The position numbers were made by a program, and so were the translations under genes. The notes under the pieces were generated by a model. The model did not search any database and was not told the origin of the DNA. It worked only from the letters and a program-made list of their open reading frames with translations. This document shows, piece after piece, positions 11,917 through 23,700 of a stretch of DNA of 64,000 bases (positions are counted from its first letter, which is position 1; each line of letters begins with the position of its first letter). Source of the DNA: Agapanthus africanus (Eukaryota > Streptophyta > Magnoliopsida > Asparagales > Amaryllidaceae); contig JASDDO010000001.1 in the NCBI GenBank assembly GCA_030015575.1, positions 325,533,595 to 325,597,594 of the forward strand, read 5' to 3'.

Positions 11917-12469
11917 TCGGTCACGTGTGGCCACGTGACCCTTGGTCACGTGTGGGCACGTGACCCCCTTGGAACGAACCCTCTTCTTTCTTTTTGCGCT
12001 CTGCTTTCTGGTCGCTGCTTAACCGTCACGTGCCACCACGTGACCCCTGGTTACGTGTGAGCACGTGACCCTCGTCTGGAGCCTTTTTCTTGTTTTAACC
12101 GGAGAACAAATCTGCTGCTTTTGATTATCACGTGCCAACACGTGACCCTGGTCACGTGGGGCCACGTGACCTCTTCTGAAGCCTTTTCCTTGATTTGATC
12201 AGGGAACCGGTTTGCCTTTGAATCCATTTTTAATTGTCATGTGCCAACACGTGACCCAGGTCACGTGGGAGCACGTGACCCTTTCTGAAGCCGTTTTCTT
12301 TGATTTAGTCGGGAAGCTGAATTTGCCTTGCCGATGCTTTTAGATGTCACATGCCAACACGTGACTGCTGGTCACGTGTATGCACGTGACACTTTTCTGA
12401 AGCCTTTCCCGTGGGCTTTCCTGATTTTAAATCAGGAAACAAATGCCCCCACAGCGTTGTTCTCACGTG
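11917..12469. repeat. Tandem array of five units of about 103-110 bp, each with up to four CACGTG palindromes
   Basis: Units begin near 11917, 12025, 12128, 12237 and 12347. Each opens with GGTCACGTG or GTCACGTGCC, contains two CACGTG pairs arranged as inverted repeats closing with CACGTGACC, then TCTGAAGCCTTTTCCTTGAT and a variable tail. The array ends near TGCCCCCACA (12444-12453), which has the TG..CA form of an LTR end. Whether that is a true terminus cannot be shown because no partner LTR is visible. Confidence 0.8.
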
Positions 12470-12702
12470 TCCGCACATATGCACATATTAAAGTAATCAA
12501 GCAAAGTTCCTATGGGCTCTACTAATATGTATAAGTGATACGTTACAAGAAACATATGCACATATTAAAGTAGACACAAACCAAGTAGCATACTACCATT
12601 TTTAGCAAGACTGTATATACAACTGTGAATATCCCAAGATTCCATTAAGTAATATACAATCTAGTATGATACAATAATGGCCCCTAGGGCATATACAATA
12701 AC
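12461..12702 (-). mobile_element. Fragment of an Angela-like copia LTR (first ~240 bp)
   Basis: On the minus strand it starts TGTTATTGTATATGCCCTAG, close to the LTR start of B1 (TGTTAGTTATATGTATGCCCTAG). It runs through the shared CATACTATC-like and GGGCTCTA segments. It is diverged from both A and B families and is truncated on both sides, so it is an older scrap. Confidence 0.65.
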
Positions 12703-12703
12703 A

Positions 12704-15118
12704 CATATATATATATGTAGATGGTATCAATATTTTACTATACGTAGATCAGTACCCAGTTCACGATATATGATGATACGGATACCAGATGAATAATGAG
12801 ATAAATGTGATATTTAACCCGTACCAAGATTTGGGATGCCGTACGACGGATTTACCGTACAAGCTATTTATTGATGATTGATCCGCACTCTTGACTCGAG
12901 AATGTCATATTATATAGTGTATCGTAAGTATACTATTGAGGCAGGATCACCGACTATTATATATATATATATCGACTTAGACTTAGATGGTTTTCCTTAT
13001 CCTTTTCGATTAGTCTGTTAGTTTAGTTCTGTAGTTTACTTATAGGTATTAGACTAGACTCGAGTCATACCTATTTCAAAACTAACGAATCGTGAGTATT
13101 TTAAAGACAAGCCAAGGGATTCTACGGATATTTCAAAGGATGTACCTTTTCTTAAAAAAACCGTAGCCTTTATTTTTAAAACAGCACGATTCGTATTATT
13201 TCAAATGGCAAAACGGCATGACACATATATAGAAATGTAGATTCTTCATTGTTACGTTATTATTCACGTTCTGCATATTATTGTTGCATTTACTATTCAT
13301 TTGCCATTTATTATGTTGTTATCATCGCATTGCATGTTTATAGCGTGCTTTAGTGATTATGAAACCATGCTGTCAGGACACCAGCACCATTACCGATGAT
13401 GCGCATGCTCTACATACACTGGCTTGCCGGTTCACACACATCATCATCGATAATTGCCATGCCACGTACACTTTAGAGAATATTATTTCAATGACATAGC
13501 TTGCTAGCTGATAGTTCCTATATGTTATTTTTCACATGTTAGTTCATTATTGCATTCATTGTTTGATATTTCATGCATATTTTTATATTCATTAGTCATG
13601 CAATATTATAAGGGCCAGTCCGGATTGCCGGAGCCCAGTATTCATTATTATTGACTTGCATTCTGGATTTAGGATTTTCCATGAGATTTCTGGATTTGAA
13701 GAAATCGCAAGATTTAATTAACCCATTTATCATTTTAAAAGATAAAAGTGCGGTTTGCTCATGTTATGATTGTGATAGGTCCATCATGAGTTTTCTCGGC
13801 TCTTGAGCGTTATCATACATCCAATTCGAAGAAGAGATGAACCTTCTGTGGGTGCATGGTGGACCCGGTGCGGTACCCTGGGGCAAGAAGATCGCAGAGA
13901 ATGGCGTTTGAGCCTTTGACAGGGGAGCATTGCTGACCAGTGATTTTATTGAGATTTATGATATAGGCCGGTCCGGATAGCCGGAGCCTGAGATATTGAG
14001 ATTTGATGATACAGGCCAGTCCGGATAGCCGGATCCTGAGATACTGAGATATATTGGGATATTGAAATATATATTTTGTGTCGATACTTGACACTGATTT
14101 TCTGATGAGATATATTGGGATATTGAGATATATATTTTGTGTCGATACTTGACACTGATTTTCTGATGATTTCATTTATGATACTTAAATGGTTATACAG
14201 AAATTTCACTATATTAAGAAAACAGTTTTCTCAGTCATGATGTCTTCTGTTTTCATCATACCGCATTCATACCTTATATTTATGATATATTGTTACCTGA
14301 GGCAATAATACGAGCACTTGGTATTACACTTATGTATAAATGTTTACCCTTGCCACCTTATCATGCTTCAGACTTTATCATTTTAAGGTTTATATATATT
14401 ACTGATGTTACTGACCTAGAATTGAGTCATACATACGATTTCTGCTCGGTGATGTTTTCAACTCACGAGTTGGCAATTCACCCCCGTTGTGCCACAGTTC
14501 TTGCAGGTTTTGTCGTACAGTTTTCATTTCGACTTAGCTGGCACACTGCTTTCATTCCGGGTGATTGCTTTGGTAGGTGGGTTCACTTGCATCGTGACGA
14601 CCATTGTACCTTTTTTTTATATTCAGTTGTATATAGTAAAGCTCCATCAACCGGACTTGTATATTTATTTGATAGACTTAGAAGACCAGTGTTATTCTTT
14701 TGACCTTAGAGTCGCGCGTTATATTATTATGGTTTTCTTGATGATTTTGAGTTTCCTTTTAAGTTTTCATCCTCGCCCTTCGGTGTTGTATATTATATTG
14801 CTTGCGTGGTTATGACCGTCAATTGACGAAGAGCTAGCTCCCGCTTAGGGATGTCTTTATTCATATTATGCATGTTGTACCCTTTTGGGTCCAGTATTTA
14901 CAAAGGAAACTCTGCCGAAATTTTCAAAAAAGACTTGATGATTTTAAAATACATATTCGACTTATGTTATTAAAACCGCTTTTTTTAAAATAATTTCTCT
15001 TCACTTCTATTTAAAATGGTTTAGATTTTTGGGATTTTTGGCTTATTTGAATTAGATGGGGTCCTATAGACTTCATATGATTCAAGTGCCAGTCAAGTGC
15101 CATTTTCGGGTCATGACA
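12704..15118 (+). mobile_element. T1: 5'-truncated gypsy-type LTR
   Basis: From about 12720 it aligns with 18757-21075 of solo LTR T2. Landmarks are CGTAGATCAGTACCC, GGGATGCCGTACGACGGATT, the inverted repeat ATTACCGATGATG/CATCATCGATAAT (13389-13401 with 13442-13454), the string CCCCGTTGTGCCACAGTTCT, and the end TCATGACA. The first half of the LTR is missing. Two 61-bp tandem units lie at 14046-14106 and 14107-14167. No primer-binding site follows it. Confidence 0.75.
14046..14167 (+). repeat. 61-bp tandem duplication inside T1
   Basis: Two nearly identical copies begin GAGATATATTGGGATATTGA. Each contains GTGTCGATACTTGACAC, a dyad with arms GTGTC and GACAC. T2 has a single diverged equivalent near 20090. 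Confidence 0.85.
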
Positions 15119-15597
15119 GAGAGTCTTACTCAGATCTAGAGTAGATCGATCCAGAGATGACGTTGTTCGTTGGATGATCCGATAGGAGATCAGTAAGTGG
15201 ACCAGTTTCGGATAGAAGACCTCACCCAAATGTGTTGTGAGTTGATCAAGAACAGAAGTGTATTGAGTATTCCTCCGATGGTTGGGACGAGTTCCCGAGG
15301 ACGTGTTCGGCTAGAGATCTTCTACAGAGTGATAAAGATACCGAGTTCATGATTTCGAGTCTGTGTGAGAGATTCCGGATTGACTGTAGCCGAGAACAAT
15401 TGCAGTACGCAGATAGCATGACGTGACGTCGAAGTAGACGATAATAAATACGAGTGGAACAAGAGGTTCGTGCGAGATGTTAACGAGCTATTGTTACTCC
15501 CCGTTGATGCCATAGGATTGGATATGTATACAGAGGCATTGGGATACGATCAGTTCCTGAGGGAATGCTGTGCTGAGAACGCAAATGTCAAGAAAAC
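15119..15597 (+). pseudogene. Degenerate gypsy internal sequence, possible gag start
   Basis: The sequence follows T1 and is cut by A2; it resumes after A2 at 30057. Around 15268 one frame reads PPMVGTSSRGRVRLE, which resembles the basic N-terminus of plant gypsy gag proteins but lacks a start methionine. Stops interrupt it. No primer-binding site is seen between T1 and this stretch, so T1 may not be its own 5' LTR. Confidence 0.4.
15593..15597 (+). repeat. Target-site duplication of A2, left copy (AAAAC)
   Basis: AAAAC directly precedes the TGTTGG start of A2 and is repeated exactly at 30052-30056 directly after its 3' LTR. Confidence 0.9.
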
Positions 15598-16555
15598 TGT
15601 TGGATATAGTGCCCTCAGAGTCAATTATTGGATCACAGGCAGGTGATTGCAATGATTGAGGGAGGACCTATACCGGTAGGACAGTCTTACTCGAGATGAT
15701 AGTATGCTATTTGGTTTATCTTTATCATCGTGTACTTCTTTAGGTGACTTTACGAGTCGCTATTACACGTTGATAGAGCTCCTAGGATTCTTGCTTGACT
15801 ACCAGCAGTATGAGGGCGTCATATACGTGAGAGCTGGAGTCTATAAGCACATCCTTAAAAGGTCCCTAGTCGTGGGAGTTTCGAGACAGGGCATCGATTC
15901 TCCAGAGTAGACTAGTGTATACAGTCGAGACCCCGACGAGGGGCGGTGGCCGGTCTCACAAGCCACTGGTGTCAGTTGGTTCACCTAAGATGTATACAGG
16001 TGCTCATTGGGTTATGAGTACACCGGACAAGACTCGCCGGGAACCTGCTAGTTCGGATTATACCAGACGTCAGATAGCAGTTCCCTGGTGACATGTGTAC
16101 AGGTTATTTCATCGACCTGAGATCGTCATTTGTCTCGTGTGAGTTCCCACTGTACTTTGATTACTACCCTACCACGGCTCAAAGGAGTCGTGCAAATAGG
16201 TTTTAGTTGGGTACAGTCCCGAGCCACATGGAGGCAGTGAGCGGATCTGCAGGGGTTCGTCTCTCCCGGTATTGGGGATGTGGTCGCGCTGGGTCTAGGA
16301 GAGCCATTACACAAAGCTCTCGGCCGAGGCCGGAGATTTACTGGTAGGTATTCCAGTAGTATCTCTGGGTGTTCTGGGCTACACTCCGACACGACTTATA
16401 CCGCTTTTGGAGGTCTGACTTTTACCAACCCCCTAGGCCCGCCATGCGATACTCATAGACGAACGGACCGGACTTTACGGATATTTTCACTTACAGGCTC
16501 AGTAGGGTGTCAGGATGAGTTCGCTCATAGACGTCCCTTTTGGTCAATAGCTGGT

Positions 16556-19500
16556 TGTAACGTTTTGAAAATCGTTTCGGTGAAATTTCGAAAAAACGGT
16601 AAAATAAGGGGGTTTTCTGTAAAAAGTCAAAATGCAAATATCTTTATTATAAAATTAAATATACATATTCTAGCTATGTAATTGCTAGTATTTGGAGTTT
16701 ATTGAGCCACTGGTGAAATTTCAAATTTTCTGAAAATTTTTCCGAAATTAATTATTTTAATATTATTTTAAACCGTCACTAATACATTTAATTAGAGAAA
16801 ATTACAAATTGGAATGAGTTGAAACAAATTTTGTGCATCATAAAACATTAAATAAAATTTTATCATGTGGTTTTTGAAATGAAATGGTTTGCCAAAACGG
16901 TTTAGAAAAATATCGAAGAAAAAAGCATTTTTCGGTGGAATTAGTGTTAATGGGAATTGGGGTAACACATTTATCTTTTTCCCTAACCCACACACCCACA
17001 CTTCACCCTATCTTCCCCTCCCCATATGGCCGGCCCCACCATGACAGCCCTCCCCCCTCTCTCTCTCCAATCACCAAGAAAAGAAAAGAAAAGAAAGGAA
17101 AATGATAGAAAAAGGGTGGACTTTGACTAGATATTACTTTCTCCACCTCACTCTCTCTCCTCCCTCACCCAAACCCCCTCCATTTCTGGCCAAACCTGAA
17201 ACCCCCCCCACAGCAGCAGCCCTCCACCAAAATCCCACACCATTTTGCCTCAAAAATCCATTAAAATGCTTCAAAAATCCATGCAAATTCAAAGCAAACT
17301 CAAAATCCAAGCTATACCCATTTTCCCTTGGCCTATCTAGCATGGATCTAGGTGTATGGGAGCTATTTTTGGGTGGCTTAGTTCCATGTTTGATCCATGG
17401 ATAGTGAGGTATAAACCCTAAACCCATGTTCATTTGCTGCTAATGCTTTAGTCTAGCTTAACTAGATGTTTAATTATGGTTTTAAATTTGTTATTCAAAA
17501 TTCAAGAGAAGGGTTTGTAAATTAAATTAGGGTTTTCATCATTGGGTATTGATCTTAATGAGTGGATTAACATGTTAATCCTTGCTAAAACCAAATCTAG
17601 TTACAAATTTCAAATTGTTAGTTGGAAATTCTGATAAATGTGCTTTTTGCTAACTAGGTTTTTTTGAAATGGTTTTATATTTGGGATTAAAATCTAAATT
17701 AAGCTTTCATGTCATTATTAATATTATAATGTGTTGTTTAATACTTTAGTTAATGAAAATCCAAGCTAGATTGTGGTTTGTGCATTTTTTTGCTATAAAA
17801 TTGTTAAAATTTGGGTGTATTGTAAACTAGAATTTTGGAATTTATGGAAATTGATGAGAATAAATTATAGGAATGGTTTATATTACTTTGTTATGATATT
17901 TAGTGAATATTGTGCCCGCTAGATTCGTTTAAACACCAAGATGTTGTATTAAAACGGGTAATTTGTGCTTGCTAGATTTTCGGGAAAATGGCTTTTAAAG
18001 TGAATTTGGGGTTTTTGTGAATTTTAAGCTATTTTATATTATAATTAGTGCTCGTGATTGTACAAATGAGTGTGGTTGGGTTTTTCTCGATGGTTTGGCG
18101 TTTGTACGCTGACGTCGAGGGTTTTGTGTTGATTTGTGAAAGCAACCATAGGTTTTGACCAATGTTGGTTTCGTGTGTCGTTTAGGTCATGAGTCGGATT
18201 ATAATGCGATATGGTGCGTTATGATATGTAGGTACCCATGTGGACTTCGAGACAACAAGCAAGCGCGTGGCGACGTCGGCACCGGCGAGCGAGGACCAGG
18301 TGAGTAGATTTATATCTACGGGGAGAAGTCGGGTGGATGGCGTACAGCACCCCCGCAGTTCGTGGTGATGTATACGAATACGTATACACACATATATATA
18401 TTGTTTATATATTGTTTGAGTATATTGATGATAATATGGATATTTGGTGTTCTTGGATATTTAGTGTCGCGAAACCCTAGAGTAGTGGTCGCACCACACA
18501 TGCACACACCAACCCATACTTGCATACTTTCTTCTTTCATTTGTGCTTATACGGGAATATATAGTTATGTGTTCACATGGGTATGGGACTATGTGTTCAC
18601 ATACGGATTTGAGGATGATACTTGGGTTTGAGATGAGTCGATGAGATTTGTATTGAGGTTGTGAATTCGGTGATATGGCAGGATTCGTATTTGAGATACG
18701 ACATGACGTTGTAGCGGGTCCTTGACGTAGTGTTTCACATACGTCCATGCATACTTAGGCGGTATCAGTATTGTACTAGACGTAGATCAGTACCCCGATC
18801 TTGATATTTGATAAAGAGGATACCAGGTGAATAGTATGATGAATGTGATATTGACCCGTACCCAGATTTGGGATGCCGTACGACGGATTTACGTACGAGC
18901 TATATTGATGATTGATCCGCACTCTTGACTTGGGATGCCTGATTATAGATATGGTATCGGATATGATATTATTGAGGCGGGATCACCGACTATACATATA
19001 CAGGTATGTATATGTATCGACTCAGATGATAGGCGGTTTCCTTACCTGTAGTTCAGCTTGTTAGTTCAGCCGTATAGTTTAGTGTAGTTGTTAGATTAGA
19101 TTAGACTCCTACCTATTTCAAAACTAGCGGATCGTGGGTATTTTAAAAGACAGGTCAAGGGATCTACGGATATTTCAAAAAACGTATCCTTTCTTAAAAA
19201 CCACCGTATCCCCTATTTTCAAAACCCCGCGATTCGTGTTATTTCAAATGGCACCATTGTTTAATATTTAGCTCCCGCTCATTTTGGTTGCTCGCTCTGC
19301 ATTGCATACTTACATTGTTATTTCATATTGCATTGTTGACATTATGCTGTTAGGACACCAGCACCATTACCGATGATGCGTATGTACCACATACACTTAC
19401 TTGCCGGCTCACACACATCTTTATCGGTAATTGCCATGTCACGTACACCTTAGAAAATATTATTGCTCAACTTAGATTGATAGCTAGTAGTTTGACATAA

Positions 19501-21075
19501 TATTAGTGTACATACCTTATATGCCAGCTTAGATATTGTAGTTATTACTTGTCGCTTCATGCATACTGTTATTCATTGTTATGCCGTATTCATGGATTCT
19601 CATGCTTATATTCATGGTTTTACATGCTATTGATGATTCGGATTTCCATGATATTTTCTGGATTTGGAGGAAAACCGCAAAACATATATAAACTGCTTTC
19701 TCTCTTTTTAAATAAAAATGCGGTTTTCCCATGATGTATGAGTCGTCCACCATGAGTTTGCTGATGGATTTCGAGACCCGATTCGAGGAGATGGATGAAC
19801 CGTTTCGGGTACATGGTGGGCCCGGTAAGGTACCCCAGGGCAAGAAGGTCGTGTTGCTGACGTTGAGCCTGGCAGGGGAGCACTACCTACCGGTGATATT
19901 ACCCGACGCGTCGGATATCCGGAGGATACCGTCGTGGTCTTGAGATGGATGGTAGGGGCCGGTCTGGACTAACGGCGCCCTAGATATTGAGATTGAGACA
20001 TTGAGATTTTGAGATATTGAGGTACTGGGATTTGATGATACAGGCCAGTCCGGATAGCCGGAGCCTGAGATTTTGAGACATTGAGATTTACGTTTTGTGT
20101 CGATACTAGACACTGTTGATGCTGATTTCATTTATGATACCTCATTTTAAAAATACAAAGGAAATCTCACTAAATTTTGAAAACGGTTTCTTCATTTACA
20201 AGTATTCTGTTTTCATGCATTCATAGCTCATTCATATGATATATTGCTACCTGAGGCACTGACACGAGCACTTGGTATTACCGTTGCTTAGTGGTATACC
20301 CTACCCATTGTTATAGGCTGCATGTTATATATATATATATATATATATATTTGAGGATATATTATGATCTTTGACCTAGGATTGCGTTATTTATGCGATT
20401 TCTGTGCGTAGATGTTTTTCTACTCACAAGTTGGCAACTCACCCCCGTTGTGCCACAGTTCTTGCAGATTTCGCCGTACAGGTTTCATTACGGCTTTGCT
20501 GGCACTATTTCCATTTCCGGGTGACTTGCTAGTAGGTGGGTTTATTTGTATCGTACCCATCATTACATCTTGTATATTATTATTCAGTTGTATCTAGAAG
20601 TTCCATCAACCAAACATGTATTTATTTTTGAGATAGAGACCAGTGATGTTATTCTTTCGACCTTAGAGTCGCGCGTTGTATTTCTGTGGATTTCTTGTTG
20701 TTTTGCGTTTCCTTTTAAGTTTTGATCCTCGTCCTTGGCTTTGTATATTATATTACTTGTGTGGTTGTGACCGTCGATTGACGAAGAGCTAGCTCCCGCT
20801 GGTGATGCCTTTTTATTGATTTCGTATACTATTCATGTTGTATCCCGTTTGGGGGCCAGTATTTACAAAGGAGACACTGCCGAAATTTTCGGGAAATATT
20901 TGATGTTTTTAAAAAAAACCACATAATTCGGCTTATGCTATTAAAACTACTTGTTTTAAATTGGTTTTCCTTCACTCTAGTACCTTTCTGGGTTTTCGGC
21001 TTACTTAGATTACGTACGCCTCGAGACGTTCGTAATTTAAGTGCCGGTCATATTCCGTACTTTCGGGACGTGACA
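16556..21075 (+). mobile_element. T2: 4520-bp solo LTR of a Ty3/gypsy element (Tekay/Del-like)
   Basis: It begins TGTAACGTTTTGAAAATCG, ends TTTCGGGACGTGACA, and is flanked by a 5-bp duplication with no internal region, which is the product of LTR-LTR recombination. Its right half aligns with T1, T3 and T4. It contains a pyrimidine-rich tract (about 16980-17060), a TA microsatellite (20326-20350) and the inverted repeat ATTACCGAT/ATCGGTAAT (19366-19374 with 19423-19431). The clade is inferred from the TGTAAC..GTGACA ends and the length. Small frames inside it have no recognisable product. Confidence 0.85.
20326..20350. repeat. (TA)n microsatellite in T2
   Basis: About 12 uninterrupted TA units. 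T1 has no equivalent run at the matching place. Confidence 0.95.
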
Positions 21076-21272
21076 CTGGTAGCCCATCACGTATGGCTAA
21101 TACCTCTGACGTGCTAGTGGTTAAATCCACAGCCATAGTATTGACGAGTCTTTAGAGTCCACCACACACAGTTACTCAAGTTTCGGGCGAAACGCTGTAG
21201 AGGCCGTATGGAGATATGGCAGGGTTCGATCAGATACGTGCGGTATTGCACTGATCGTGATCGGACGGTTTT

Positions 21273-21307
21273 TACTAGCCGGCTTTGGCCTAAGCCGGAT
21301 CCTAGTA
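21273..21307 (+). other. Bipartite hairpin in the 5' LTR of A2
   Basis: Outer helix TACTAG (21273-21278) pairs with CTAGTA (21302-21307). Inner helix CCGGCTT (21279-21285) pairs with AAGCCGG (21292-21298). The loop is TGGCCT, and a 3-base bulge ATC lies on the 3' side. The same architecture occurs in A1, A3 and, with different helix sequence, in H. Confidence 0.75.
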
Positions 21308-21493
21308 TAAGATAGTGTAGATTTTGTCTCTTTGCATTTGTATTTAGTAGAAATACAAATGTGGGCATGTATATGCAGTCGCGGGGTTTTCTTGTAACTT
21401 ATTACGGGATCAGTTTTCTGATGTTGCCAGTTTGCATTCCATTCCGGCCGGTTTTCCTTTGTTCCTTCTCGGCCGGACTTTTCGATGGTGGGG

Positions 21494-21517
21494 GTTATTT
21501 GCAAGTTTGCAAATAAC
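21494..21517 (+). other. 11-bp perfect dyad in the 5' LTR of A2
   Basis: GTTATTTGCAA is followed after 2 bases by its exact complement TTGCAAATAAC. It is repeated at 29335-29358 and 7812-7835 and is degraded in A3. The role is unknown; a protein-binding dyad or a short RNA hairpin is possible. Confidence 0.8.
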
Positions 21518-22220
21518 TTATTGTGGAGGTGGTTTCCTGCATTTGTGGATTCTATCATCATGAGATGCTTTATACATCATTTCTTTGTGATTAGAGTTGA
21601 TCTTGATTTAGATTTGACCTTGTTATCATTGCTTGGGGGTGTGGTCACCATTCTACTTTTCCTACACTCACCTCCCTTCTTGTGTTTGTTTTTTCTCTAC
21701 CATATTTGATATGGTCGGCCACATTAGAGGGAATGAGAGAGATTTTCATTTTTGTGGTGGCACATATTTCTTCATCTCATTCTTCTTGTTTGAAAAAAAT
21801 GAAAGCACCATTTTTTTCTTAACCTCATTCCTCCATCACCAATGGCAACATAAACCCCAATGAGACAAAGGTTCTACACTACAACCTACAGTACCCTTGG
21901 ACGCGTCGGCTAGCCAACTTCGCGACCGAGTTGCCTCGGTCCAGAGGTGGGTGCCCGTAAAAGAATTCGGCTACGTGGTGCCCTTTCTGACGAGGAGGTG
22001 ACGGACGGAGATTCCGCGGGAGATCGGAGTGGAGACGAAGACCGAAGGACACGGATCGCTTGGTATAACTCTCTACCTTTCTCTTGTTTAGCTAGGATTA
22101 GGTTAATGGTTACGATCCGGGTTTTATTGTCCGGGGTAGCGCCAGTTTAAAAGTTAAGAAAAATTTTGATTCCGCATTTTGGTCTCGAGTAGACGGCCGG
22201 GGCGCTGCCGTGGCGCAACA

Positions 22221-22233
22221 TGGTATCAGAGCC
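22221..22233 (+). other. Primer-binding site of A2 (tRNA-iMet)
   Basis: TGGTATCAGAGCC directly follows the LTR end GCAACA with no spacer, whereas A1, A3 and B1 have one intervening base. Confidence 0.95.
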
Positions 22234-22432
22234 ATGCCATTAACCTAGTCTAACTTGTACTAGTATGTTTAAACCTTCGATCGAACAAAAATCCTAAAAC
22301 CGCATTTTCATGCATATCAGTTTCTGTCGAAATTTTTTTGGCTCCAAATATTTTTCAGGTTGTTGCAGAATGATATACATGGAATTCTAAGAACACTGCG
22401 AAAATTTGGTAGTCTGATCCCTTTATACGACC

Positions 22433-22473
22433 GCGGAACTGCGGCCATAACCCCTATTTGGCCGCGGTTCCGC
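22433..22473 (+). other. Leader hairpin of A2
   Basis: GCGGAACTGCGGCC (22433-22446) pairs with GGCCGCGGTTCCGC (22460-22473): 13 Watson-Crick pairs and one U-G wobble around a 13-nt loop. It lies 199 nt after the primer site. Confidence 0.8.
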
Positions 22474-23700
22474 CGCAGTATTGAGTCTTCACTTCACCAA
22501 TTTTTTGTAGTGGGCTTTTGGGCTGAAAATAGGGGTTTTGGTATACTTTGTTTGGGCTCAGAATTTCTTTATGTGCTACAGTAATGCTTTGGGGCTCACT
22601 TGGTAATATTTGATCGATCGAATGTTTCAAACACATTAGTTCACAGTATTTACATTATATCTGCGACCGTGAATGTCATTTGATCGGTAAATCCTGTCAA
22701 ACTGCTATAGCTCTTTTAGACTGATTTGCGAACGTGACAGTCACGTTGATGTTCTGTGTTGTGCTGTGATGTTGCGGATTAGTCGTGCGGAGCCTGGTTG
22801 CAGTGGTAGTACAGTTTTGTTTTATATGTACATTTGATATTGCGGGGCGAGCTTCCGACATGTGGACTGCCGTCACTGCCTGTTTGTATTATTCTTTTGG
22901 GGCACGACAAGGTTGCGGTCGATGTACCCGTTGTATGTATATTTTATTTTCTGTACTAGGATTACCCCGCGGAGGTGTGCACGGATAGCCGGGTTCTAGA
23001 GGGCAACGGGCCCGCATCTCATGGCATTGAGACGGAGGGGGCTTCACGCTAGAATTGGCGGGCTATTCGCCGCACTCGTAGGGGGTATAGGATTGACCCA
23101 GGAGGGGTGCCCAAGTTACCGGATTCCGTGATGTGCTGGGTGGTCCATTCACGTTGCAGAAGGGGGCTGCCTCGCTTCAGGTTTTGGCGGGTAACTTGCC
23201 GCGCCTGTAGGGGTCTAGGATTTCATTGCACAGGCTATCCATACGACCAGGGGAACGTCGGGTTTCAGCAGCGGCTCTGTGAAACCCGGGGATCCTAGAT
23301 ATCTGTATTGTTCTGTGCTAGTTTTATTTCTGTGATGTTGTATTTTATCACGCCTTAAGCGAAAATTATATATTATATATATACTAGTAGATGTTGTATA
23401 TGTTTTGCATCCGCGCTAGTCCAGTCCCCGCTCTGTCGTTAGTTAAGTAACCTAACGGATGATGACGGGACCCAGTGGCGAATGCGGATGGCATATACGT
23501 ACATCATTATTTTCGTTCTTTTGTGGTGTGATCAATTGATGGGACTGCGTTGATTCGGATCAATGAAAGTTAAACAAACCTATTCTGATGTTGTTGGAAC
23601 ATTTTTCAAAAAGCTGTTATTGCAAGGGCGTTCTCTTTTGTTTTGCACAGTGGTATTCAGTTGGAATATCCTGCTCCTCAGTCGACGAGGCAAGGGCTGA

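Larger units (their letters stand above)
16551..21080 (+). repeat. Target-site duplication pair CTGGT flanking T2
   Basis: CTGGT at 16551-16555 and 21076-21080 flanks T2 exactly. The uninterrupted sequence is visible in the 3' LTR of A2 near 28910 (AATAGCTGGTAGCCCG), which proves the insertion point. Confidence 0.95.
15598..22220 (+). repeat. 5' LTR of A2, interrupted by T2
   Basis: The LTR runs 15598-16555 and resumes at 21081-22220. Landmarks are the palindrome CTCGGCCGAG (16319-16328), the hairpin TTACTGG/CCAGTAG (16338-16344 with 16353-16359), the bipartite hairpin (21273-21307), and the 11-bp dyad at 21494-21517. A frame at 21947-22150 near the LTR end is repeated in the 3' LTR (29778-29981) but is not a convincing gene. 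Confidence 0.92.

Noticed and set aside
10371..12469. CRISPR-like array of palindromic repeats
   Set aside because: Spacers are themselves repetitive, repeats are only 13-17 bp and variable, no cas genes exist, and the surroundings are plant retrotransposons.
10678..12469. G-box promoter cluster of a light- or ABA-regulated gene
   Set aside because: No gene follows on either strand; retrotransposon sequence flanks both sides. Only a repeat annotation can be supported.
14290..14815. Overlapping frames of 137 and 108 residues with hydrophobic stretches
   Set aside because: They are inside LTR T1. The hydrophobic look comes from T-rich DNA, and T2 and T3 do not keep the frames.
17102..17404. 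100-residue proline-rich frame in T2
   Set aside because: It derives from a pyrimidine-rich LTR tract of the kind common near LTR transcription starts. No homologue is recognised in T1, T3 or T4.
17413..17430. Interstitial telomere-like AAACCCTAAACCC
   Set aside because: Only about two units occur, within LTR sequence; this is expected by chance in plant DNA.
22221..22233. tRNA gene fragment at TGGTATCAGAGCC
   Set aside because: It is the primer-binding site, complementary to the tRNA 3' end; no cloverleaf surrounds it here or at the other four copies.
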